From Bauldia sp. (GTDB lineage: Bacteria; Pseudomonadota; Alphaproteobacteria; Rhizobiales; Kaistiaceae), in assembly GCA_020442095.1 (NCBI GenBank), contig JAGRKY010000061.1:1-5377 (forward strand): a stretch of 5,377 nucleotides of DNA, in the 5' to 3' direction. A program made the translations under genes and the position numbers. Below the pieces are notes generated by a model, which saw only the letters and a program-made list of their open reading frames with translations, did no database searches and was not told the DNA's origin. How positions within the stretch are numbered: position 1 is the first letter of the stretch; each line of letters starts with the position of its first letter. Shown in pieces: positions 1 to 5,377 of the stretch.

Positions 1-798
<798 letters not shown>

Positions 799-898
799 GC
801 CGGTGTCGCAACCCTCCCGTTTGCCCCGCCACTCGACGCGGTAACCGAAATCGTGGCATTGGGACTCTTCCATCCTTTCCAACGGACAAGCACCGACG

Positions 899-2197
899 AT
901 GAATCTCGCCCGCCTCGCCGCCGAACGGACCGCAACCAAGGGACCGGTCGGCGTCGCCGTCATCGGCGCCGGCAAGTTCGGCTCGATGTTCCTCTCCCAG
1001 GCGCCGACCTCCCCCGGCTTCCGGATCAACGTCATCGCCGACCTCGATGTCGAGCGGGCGCGGGACGCCTGCCGCCACGTCGGCTGGGACGAAGACCGTA
1101 TCGCTGCCTGCGCCTTCGTCGAGGATGGCTCGGAAGCCATCGCCCGTGACGATGTCGAGGTGGTCGTCGAGGTCACCGGCAATCCCGCCGCCGGCATCCG
1201 CCATGCGCTGGCCGCGATCGACGCCGGCAAGCATATCGTCATGGTCAATGTCGAGGCGGACGTGCTTGCCGGCCCGGCGCTCGCGGCGCGGGCGCGCTCC
1301 GCCGGCATCGTCTATTCGATGGCCTATGGCGACCAGCCCGCCCTCGTCGCCGAGCTCGTCGACTGGGCGCGCGCCACCGGTTTCCAGGTGATCGCCGCCG
1401 GCAAGGGCACCAAGTACCTGCCCGACTATCACGCCGTCACCCCCGACGGCGTCTGGCAGCATTACGGTCTCGACCCGGCCCGCGCCAGGGCGGCCGGCAT
1501 GAACCCGCAGATGTTCAATTCCTTCCTCGACGGCACCAAGTCCTCGATCGAGATGGCGGCGATCGCCAACGCGACCGGCCTCGCCGTCCCCTCCGACGGC
1601 CTCCTCTTCCCGCCCTGCGGCGTCGATGACCTGCCGGAGATTCTCAAGCCGAAGACCGAGGGTGGCGTGCTCGAAGGCCGCGGCATGGTCGAGGTCGTCT
1701 CGTCGCTCAATCGCGACAGCAGCGTCGTCGAGCGCGACCTGCGCTGGGGCGTCTATGTCGTCATCGAGGCGACCAACGACTACACCGCGAGCTGTTTCGA
1801 ACAATACGGCATGCGCACCGACGCCTCCGGCCGCTTTGCCGCGCTCTACCGCCCCTACCACCTGATCGGACTGGAGCTCGGCGTGTCGGTCCTCTCGGCG
1901 GCGCTCCGCGGCGAGCCGACCGGCACCACCACCTGCTTCCGCGGCGATGCCGTCGCCGTCGCCAAGCGCGACCTCAAGGCCGGCGAGCGCCTCGACGGCG
2001 AAGGCGGCTTCACCGTCTGGGGCAAGCTGTGGCCGGCCGCGCGGAGCCTCGCCCATGAGGCGCTGCCGATCGGCCTCGCCCATGGCGTGACCTTGAATCG
2101 CGACATAGCCGAGGGCGAGGCGGTCCGCTGGTCGGATGTCGCGATCGGCGACAACCAGGCGGTCAGCCTCCGCCGCGAGGCCGAGGCGATGGCCTGA
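899..2197 (+). CDS. NAD(P)-dependent homoserine-dehydrogenase-like oxidoreductase with SAF-like C-terminus (COG4091 type, DRL/DXR-II relative)
   Basis: This 432-residue cytoplasmic protein starts with about 16 residues and then a Rossmann strand with GAGKFG (23-28), the dinucleotide-binding loop. VEVTGNPAAG and then MVNVEAD (115-121) match the end of the NAD-binding half of the family. A central catalytic-type region carries MAYGDQP (141-147) and AAGKGTK (about 166-172), followed by DGTKSSIEMAAIANATG. From about residue 350 (DAVAVAKRDLKAGERLDG) the sequence reads like a SAF domain, as in the C-terminus of these proteins. The architecture and several blocks (NVEAD, AGKG, EMAAIANATG, RPYHL) recall Brucella DRL, an alternative 1-deoxy-D-xylulose-5-phosphate reductoisomerase, from memory. 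DRL has GDEP where this has GDQP, so it may be a paralogue with another substrate. Databases sometimes name such proteins homoserine dehydrogenase or FlgA. The ribosome site is weak (CGGA, about 13 nt upstream), but the N-terminal length fits the family. Confidence 0.85.
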   Translation: MNLARLAAERTATKGPVGVAVIGAGKFGSMFLSQAPTSPGFRINVIADLDVERARDACRHVGWDEDRIAACAFVEDGSEAIARDDVEVVVEVTGNPAAGIRHALAAIDAGKHIVMVNVEADVLAGPALAARARSAGIVYSMAYGDQPALVAELVDWARATGFQVIAAGKGTKYLPDYHAVTPDGVWQHYGLDPARARAAGMNPQMFNSFLDGTKSSIEMAAIANATGLAVPSDGLLFPPCGVDDLPEILKPKTEGGVLEGRGMVEVVSSLNRDSSVVERDLRWGVYVVIEATNDYTASCFEQYGMRTDASGRFAALYRPYHLIGLELGVSVLSAALRGEPTGTTTCFRGDAVAVAKRDLKAGERLDGEGGFTVWGKLWPAARSLAHEALPIGLAHGVTLNRDIAEGEAVRWSDVAIGDNQAVSLRREAEAMA

Positions 2198-2269
2198 GGC
2201 CGGCCCTCCGGTCGCGGGCTGTTGCCGGTCCGTTCCATTGTTCGATTCCGTTGATGAATCCCGCACGCG

Positions 2270-2277
2270 ATTCGAAT
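2270..2277. promoter_or_regulatory. Palindrome ATTCGAAT in the AT-richer intergenic island before the GST gene
   Basis: The 141-bp gap 2198-2338 holds an AT-richer patch (about 2236-2282) in a GC-rich setting. It contains this 8-bp palindrome and a small inverted repeat GATTC (2244-2248) / GAATC (2256-2260). It could be an operator or part of a promoter for the GST gene. I found no convincing -35/-10 pair, so the regulatory reading is only an inference from position and composition. Confidence 0.2.
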
Positions 2278-2326
2278 TGGATCGGTGGAATGGGCGGCGC
2301 TACGCTCGCGGAAGATGAGTGAATCC

Positions 2327-2332
2327 GGGAGG
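2327..2332 (+). promoter_or_regulatory. Strong Shine-Dalgarno site that fixes the GST start
   Basis: GGGAGG lies 6 nt before the ATG at 2339. It lies inside the coding path of the two upstream in-frame starts (GTG at 2285, ATG at 2315), neither of which has a comparable site. It therefore supports 2339 as the true start. Confidence 0.75.
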
Positions 2333-2338
2333 CACCGC

Positions 2339-2968
2339 ATGACCGACGGCTACGTGCTCTACTCGATGGAGGCTTCGGGCAATTGCTACAAGGCCCGCCT
2401 GCTCCTCCATATCCTCGGCCTCCCCTTCCGGCTGATCGAGACCGACGCGCAGACCGGCATCACCCGAGAGCCGGAATTCCTCGCCCTCAACCCGAACGGC
2501 CGGGTGCCGCTGCTCATCCTGCCGGACGGCCGCCGGCTTTCGGAATCGAACGCGATGCTCCTCTACCTCGCCGAGGGGACGCCCTGGCTCCCGGCCGACG
2601 CCTATGACCGGGCGGTCTGTTACCAGTGGCTCTTCTTCGAGCAATACGAGCACGAGCCGACCATCGCCGTCGCCCGCTCCTGGCTCCACGTCTATGAAAG
2701 CAAGAAGGGCAAGGCGACGCCGGAACAGATCGCCGACTGGCACGCGAGGGGCCATCGCGCCCTCGGCGTCATGGAGACCCGCCTCGACGACCACGACTGG
2801 CTCGCCGGCGACGCCTTCTCCGTCGCCGATATCGCGCTCTACGCCTATACGCATGTCGCCCATGAAGGCGGCTTCGACCTCACGCCCTATCCCGGGATCC
2901 GCGCCTGGCTCGCCCGCATCGCCGCGCGGCCGGACCACGTTCCGATGGACTGGCGCCCCGAAGGCTAG
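2339..2968 (+). CDS. Glutathione S-transferase family protein
   Basis: This is a 209-residue cytosolic GST-like protein of usual family length. Residues 5-80 form the thioredoxin-like domain: YVLYSMEASGNCYKARLLL is the first strand and helix, NPNGRVPLLIL (51-61) contains the cis-proline (P57), and ESNAMLLYLAE (69-79) has the Glu-Ser pair that binds the gamma-glutamyl part of glutathione. The helical C-terminal domain carries WLAGDAFSVADIAL (154-167), the N-capping box and hydrophobic staple of GSTs. S9, S13 or C16 near the N-terminus could be the catalytic residue; the sequence alone does not decide. The start at 2339 is chosen for its Shine-Dalgarno site and because family members begin just before the first strand. 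It follows the oxidoreductase on the same strand after 141 bp and converges on the YdeI-family gene. The substrate is unknown; such bacterial GSTs act in detoxification, catabolism or thiol redox. Confidence 0.9.
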   Translation: MTDGYVLYSMEASGNCYKARLLLHILGLPFRLIETDAQTGITREPEFLALNPNGRVPLLILPDGRRLSESNAMLLYLAEGTPWLPADAYDRAVCYQWLFFEQYEHEPTIAVARSWLHVYESKKGKATPEQIADWHARGHRALGVMETRLDDHDWLAGDAFSVADIALYAYTHVAHEGGFDLTPYPGIRAWLARIAARPDHVPMDWRPEG

Positions 2969-3015
2969 CGGAGCGCACGCGGCCGCGATCCCGCGCCGGG
3001 CCTGATCGGCTCCGC
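2968..3015. terminator. Possible bidirectional stem between convergent genes
   Basis: GCGGAGC (2968-2974) and GCTCCGC (3009-3015) are perfect 7-bp inverted repeats flanking a 34-nt GC-rich interior. They sit exactly between the stop codons of the GST gene and the convergent YdeI-family gene. The interior includes the palindrome GCGGCCGC and can form further GC pairs. There is no T-run on either strand, so it is not a classical intrinsic terminator. It could still stabilise both 3' ends or be chance in GC-rich DNA. Confidence 0.3.
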
Positions 3016-3016
3016 C

Positions 3017-3592
3017 TCAGTGGAATCGTTCGCCGCGATCGAGCTGATCAAGGATCTGCGCCAGCCTCCTGGCGCGCGTCTCGGGGCGCTTGGCGGTGTG
3101 AAGCCGATAGTAGATCGGGAAGAGGTTCCTGCGATCCAGCGTCCCGAAGAAGGCCTTGGCAGCCGGTCGTGTCTCGAGGGCATCCAGGAAGTCCTGCGGG
3201 ATGGTCATGGTGGCCGATCCTTCATAGGCGCCGTCCCATCGGCCATCGGCCTTTGCCGCCTCGACATGGGCGAGCCCGGCCGGCGTCATCCGCCCCTCGG
3301 CGATGAGCCGGGTCGCGTGGTCGCGGTTCCTGGCCGACCAGTTCGACTTCGGCTTTCGCGGTGTCAGGCGTTGCAGGTATGACGCCTCGTCCAGCGGCCG
3401 CTTGTGTCCATCGATCCAGCCGAAGCGGATTGCCTCGATCACGCAGTCGCCCCACGTCACCGACGGCTTGCCGGATCCCTTCTTGAAGATCCGCACCCAT
3501 ATCCCGTTGCTGCGCTGGTGATGGCGCGTCAACCACGCGCCCAGGTCCGCAGCGTTCCGAAAGGCGATCGAATCCTGTTCGCTCTTGGACAT
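3017..3592 (-). CDS. YdeI/OmpD-associated (OmdA) family protein
   Basis: This 191-residue soluble protein belongs to the YdeI/OmpD-associated family. The diagnostic run is present: WGDCVIEAIRFGWIDG (47-62), RLTPRKPKSNWSARN (75-89), GRMTPAGLAHVEAAKADGRW (100-119) and Y123 after DGA. The C-terminal OmdA segment reads IPQDFLDAL (131-139), then IYYRLHTAKRPETRARRLAQ (160-179). No signal peptide or membrane segment is visible. Distant enterobacterial relatives have been linked to peptide or bacteriocin resistance and OmpD interaction, but the biochemical role is not established and should not be transferred. The start at 3592 fits the family N-terminus; the only purine-rich site (AAGG, one base from ATG) is poorly spaced. 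It lies 79 bp downstream of the SRPBCC gene on the same strand, so co-transcription is likely. Confidence 0.85.
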   Translation of the reverse strand: MSKSEQDSIAFRNAADLGAWLTRHHQRSNGIWVRIFKKGSGKPSVTWGDCVIEAIRFGWIDGHKRPLDEASYLQRLTPRKPKSNWSARNRDHATRLIAEGRMTPAGLAHVEAAKADGRWDGAYEGSATMTIPQDFLDALETRPAAKAFFGTLDRRNLFPIYYRLHTAKRPETRARRLAQILDQLDRGERFH

Positions 3593-3610
3593 GCCTTGAG
3601 GCTAGCAGAG

Positions 3611-3625
3611 CCGGGAAAACCCCGG
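3611..3625 (-). other. Small hairpin between the SRPBCC and YdeI-family genes
   Basis: CCGGG (3611-3615) and CCCGG (3621-3625) can pair around a 5-nt loop, AAAAC on the plus strand. On the minus-strand transcript it would lie between the two genes. No U-run follows, so I do not call it a terminator; a processing or stability role is possible, as is chance. Confidence 0.2.
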
Positions 3626-3671
3626 AAGCGAACGGACGGGCCGGGAGCAGGCATCGCGGCCGGCGCGCCGA

Positions 3672-4277
3672 TCAGCCTTCGTCCGGCGCTTCCGGCGGCT
3701 TTTCCGCCAGCGCCTTCAGGTTGGCGAGGCCGTGTTCGAAATCGGCTGCGACCGCCTCGTCGATGCTCGCGCCGAAATAGCGCGCGATCGGGTTGAATCC
3801 GAGATCGGTGGAAAAGTCCCAGGTGACCGTGGTGCCCGTACCCTTCGGCGCGACGGCCAGCGACGTCTCCGCCTCCCCCTGGTCGGCGAAGGCGACGGCG
3901 ATGGTCACCTCTTTTCCCGGATCGAGCGCCGCGATCGTCATCGATCCCGACCCGACATCCGGCTTGTCGCTCTGCCAGTGGAAGGTCTGGCCGACCCCGT
4001 CGGTCGGGCCGGTGAAGGTGTAGCTCGCCGCCGGATCCTTCTCGAACCACGGCGACCATTCGTTGAACTGGCGGAGATCGCCGACCAGCGCGAAGACCTC
4101 CGGCGCCGGCGCCGCGATCTCGACCGAGCGGCTCACCGTGCGATAGCGCGGCATCAGGAAGCCGCCGGCAAGCGCCAGCACGATGGCCGCCACCAGTCCG
4201 ATCGCGATCCAGACAACGATCTTCTTCTTTTTGCCGGCGTTGCTATTGTTGTTGTCGTTTTCGTCGCTTGTCGTCAT
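3672..4277 (-). CDS. Membrane-anchored SRPBCC (polyketide cyclase/START-like) protein
   Basis: This 201-residue protein has three parts. Residues 1-14 are hydrophilic and Asn/Asp-rich (NDNNNSN). KKKK (16-19) precedes one transmembrane helix, about 20-42. The rest is an SRPBCC hydrophobic-pocket domain, starting with VSRSVEIAAPAPEVFALVGDLRQFNEWSPW split at 48-77; the W74/W77 pattern after an N-terminal strand and helix is typical. The fold ends with an amphipathic helix (about 173-192, including DFEHGLANLKALAEK). The positive-inside rule places the N-terminus in the cytoplasm and the domain in the periplasm, although R44, R46 and R50 follow the helix. SRPBCC proteins bind lipids or other hydrophobic ligands; the ligand here is unknown. 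The GGGGA site 6 nt before ATG supports the start. It is followed by the YdeI-family gene and is separated upstream from the transporter gene by a terminator. Confidence 0.85.
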   Translation of the reverse strand: MTTSDENDNNNSNAGKKKKIVVWIAIGLVAAIVLALAGGFLMPRYRTVSRSVEIAAPAPEVFALVGDLRQFNEWSPWFEKDPAASYTFTGPTDGVGQTFHWQSDKPDVGSGSMTIAALDPGKEVTIAVAFADQGEAETSLAVAPKGTGTTVTWDFSTDLGFNPIARYFGASIDEAVAADFEHGLANLKALAEKPPEAPDEG

Positions 4278-4283
4278 GGCCGT

Positions 4284-4288
4284 TCCCC
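4284..4288 (-). promoter_or_regulatory. Ribosome binding site of the SRPBCC gene
   Basis: GGGGA on the minus strand lies 6 nt before the ATG at 4277. A second purine-rich run (GGGAGGA) further upstream is about 19 nt from the ATG, too far to act on this start, and no start codon sits at a suitable distance from it. Confidence 0.5.
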
Positions 4289-4328
4289 GAACGACGTCCT
4301 CCCGCGGCCCGATTCGCGCCGGCCGGAT

Positions 4329-4359
4329 ATCATAATCCGCTGCGAGGGATCGTCGTCAT
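4329..4359 (-). promoter_or_regulatory. Weak candidate promoter for the SRPBCC-YdeI unit
   Basis: TATGAT on the minus strand (4329-4334) matches the -10 consensus at 5 of 6 positions and lies about 52 nt before the SRPBCC start. The best -35-like hexamer, ATGACG (4354-4359), is 19 nt away, which is long. The position, just after the terminator of the preceding gene, is where a promoter is needed. Confidence 0.3.
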
Positions 4360-4371
4360 TTCCATCGGCAC

Positions 4372-4399
4372 AAAAAAAGGGAGGCGCCGAGGCGCCTCC
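4372..4399 (-). terminator. Intrinsic (rho-independent) terminator of the substrate-binding-protein unit
   Basis: Read on the minus strand, GGAGGCGCC and GGCGCCTCC form a perfect 9-bp inverted repeat with 2 nt between them (4380-4399). The innermost pairs must open to form a loop. A CC and then seven T residues (4372-4378) follow the stem. This stem plus U-tract is the classical layout. It lies 81 nt downstream of the stop of the sugar-binding protein gene and would stop transcripts before the SRPBCC gene. On the plus strand no T-run follows, so it acts in one direction. Confidence 0.9.
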
Positions 4400-4419
4400 A
4401 GTTTCCGTTCCGTCGGGTT

Positions 4420-4436
4420 CTCATCCATCGGATGAG
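4420..4436 (-). repeat. Perfect 7-bp hairpin upstream of the terminator
   Basis: CTCATCC (4420-4426) and GGATGAG (4430-4436) pair perfectly around a 3-nt loop. It lies in the 3' untranslated part of the sugar-binding-protein transcript, about 20 nt before the terminator stem. No U-run follows it on either strand. It may shield the mRNA 3' end. Confidence 0.5.
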
Positions 4437-4470
4437 TTCGGACGGGGTCGGCGGCCATGCCGTCCCCGAA
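4437..4470 (-). repeat. Second imperfect stem-loop in the 3' untranslated region
   Basis: TTCGGACGG (4437-4445) can pair with CCGTC (4460-4464) and CGAA (4467-4470), leaving a 2-nt CC bulge and a loop of 14 nt. It directly abuts the perfect hairpin at 4420-4436, so the 3' untranslated region of the transporter transcript could fold as three consecutive hairpins ending in the terminator. Confidence 0.35.
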
Positions 4471-4480
4471 TTCGGATCAA

Positions 4481-5377
4481 TCACCTGGTCAGGCAGCGGT
4501 CGGCATTCTCCGGCGCGCACTGGTCGAGCCCGACATAGGTCGGGTCGTCGACCTCCTGTTCCCTGATCAGTCGAACGAGCATGTCGGGGGCCATCTCCCC
4601 CATTTCCACGGGACGCTGGCCGATCTGGCCCTGGCTGTTCCCGGCCTTCAGTGCCGCCATCTGCGGCGGCAGCGTGTCACCGGCGATCACCACCAACTTG
4701 CGGCTGTCGAGCCGGTCGCTGAACTTGCTGGCGATCAGCGCATAGGTCGGCGCCGAGAATTGCGCCCAGCCGCCGACCAGGATGAAGGCATCGAGCGCCG
4801 GATTGGCGGTGAGCGTGTCCTCCATCTGCCTGGCCGCGACGTCGATCTTCTCCTCGCTGTAAAGCGGGCAGCCGGCAATCTCCGTCCAGCCGTTGACGTC
4901 CTCCAGCCGGCCGGTGCCCGGTTCGCCGCCGATCGCGTCGCGGAACCCCTGGGCCCGCTCGCGGATCTTCTCGTTCCATTTCTCGCCGAGCTGCAGGCAG
5001 ACCGTCCCGCCATCCGGCTTGTACTTCATCAGGAGCTGCGCCATCAGCACGCCCATCTGATGGTTGTCGGTGCCGAGGAAAGCGGCGCGGAGATAGCGAT
5101 GGCCGATGCCGAAATCGGTGTCGAAAGTGATGATCGGCATCGACGGCGCTTTGGCGAGGATCGCCCGCGCCATGGCCGAGGGCTCGATCGGCGCGACCGC
5201 GATGCCGGCGACGCCGGAGTCGATCAGCTTCTCGACGATCGCGATCTGCCCCGCCGTGTCGGAGCTGACCTCGGGCCCGGAGCTGACGCATTCGAAGTCG
5301 GACTTGGCGTTCGCCTCGTTCCAGGCCTTGCAGCCCTTGCTGACCTCGGCGAAGAACGGATTGTCGAGCCCCTTCAC
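4481..5377 (-). CDS. Periplasmic sugar-type ABC transporter substrate-binding protein (Peripla_BP_4/RbsB-like), 5' end outside window
   Basis: This is a type I periplasmic binding protein of the ribose/galactose class, expected to capture a small sugar or polyol and deliver it to an ABC permease. The 298 visible residues start with KGLDNPFFAEVSKG, the first-strand motif normally just after the signal peptide. The gene therefore continues beyond the right edge, and the GTG at 5377 is not taken as the start. GVAGIAVAPIEPSAM (about 55-69), PIITFDTDFG (about 81-90), FLGTDNHQMGVLMAQLL (about 100-116) and a DAFILVGGW segment are family blocks in the usual order. Six cysteines (C16, C30 and four more, including C287 and C295 near the C-terminus) suggest disulfides in the periplasm. 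No permease or ATPase gene lies in the window. A strong terminator 81 nt downstream makes it the last gene of its unit. The ligand cannot be told. Confidence 0.9.
   Translation of the reverse strand: MKGLDNPFFAEVSKGCKAWNEANAKSDFECVSSGPEVSSDTAGQIAIVEKLIDSGVAGIAVAPIEPSAMARAILAKAPSMPIITFDTDFGIGHRYLRAAFLGTDNHQMGVLMAQLLMKYKPDGGTVCLQLGEKWNEKIRERAQGFRDAIGGEPGTGRLEDVNGWTEIAGCPLYSEEKIDVAARQMEDTLTANPALDAFILVGGWAQFSAPTYALIASKFSDRLDSRKLVVIAGDTLPPQMAALKAGNSQGQIGQRPVEMGEMAPDMLVRLIREQEVDDPTYVGLDQCAPENADRCLTR

Noticed and set aside
2285..2338. Longer N-terminus for the GST from GTG 2285 or ATG 2315
   Set aside because: The extra residues match nothing in the family, and the good Shine-Dalgarno site at 2327-2332 lies inside that extension and points to 2339.
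2983..3000. GC-rich self-complementary stretch as a replication origin or attachment site
   Set aside because: No repeats, integrase, initiator boxes or tRNA end are nearby; short GC palindromes are common at this composition.
3732..4538. A 268-codon open frame on the plus strand across the SRPBCC gene
   Set aside because: It is antisense to a recognised gene and its Arg-rich translation has no domain. It also runs through the terminator and both hairpins, which a real gene would be unlikely to do.
5375..5377. GTG at the window edge as the start of the sugar-binding protein
   Set aside because: It would begin inside the first conserved strand with no signal peptide, so the true start lies beyond the window.

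Overview
The window is GC-rich throughout, and its coding regions show the strong third-position G/C preference that makes long antisense shadow frames. The gene types (rhizobial-type AatA, a COG4091/DRL-like oxidoreductase, a COG1879-type sugar-binding protein, a YdeI/OmpD-associated protein) suggest an alphaproteobacterium, probably Hyphomicrobiales (Rhizobiales). That assignment rests on protein resemblance and composition only. I see no rRNA, tRNA, CRISPR array, transposase, integrase or attachment site.

Layout. (1) Positions 1-736, minus strand: the N-terminal part of an aspartate (or aspartate/prephenate) aminotransferase, running off the left edge just after the PLP-binding lysine. (2) A 162-bp divergent intergenic region with a candidate promoter for the aminotransferase. 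(3) 899-2197, plus strand: a 432-residue NAD(P)-binding homoserine-dehydrogenase-like protein with a C-terminal SAF-like segment, in the same superfamily as the Brucella DXR-II/DRL enzyme. (4) 2339-2968, plus strand: a glutathione S-transferase-like protein, 141 bp downstream. (5) A 48-bp convergent junction with a 7-bp perfect stem. (6) 3017-3592, minus strand: a YdeI/OmpD-associated family protein. (7) 3672-4277, minus strand: a membrane-anchored SRPBCC (polyketide-cyclase/START-like) protein, probably in the same transcript as the YdeI-family gene. (8) 4278-4480: a 203-bp intergenic region, the longest gene-free stretch here, with tandem hairpins, a textbook intrinsic terminator and a weak candidate promoter. 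(9) 4481-5377, minus strand: a periplasmic sugar-type ABC substrate-binding protein lacking its N-terminus at the right edge.

How the genes work together. The set looks like ordinary chromosomal housekeeping and metabolic genes in short transcription units, not one coordinated system. The terminator at 4372-4399 separates the transporter unit from the SRPBCC/YdeI unit. The oxidoreductase and the GST share a strand, but the gap is long enough that GST may have its own promoter. The most interesting protein is the oxidoreductase: its family includes an alternative enzyme of isoprenoid biosynthesis, and its own substrate cannot be read from the sequence. I found no convincing undescribed multi-gene system.
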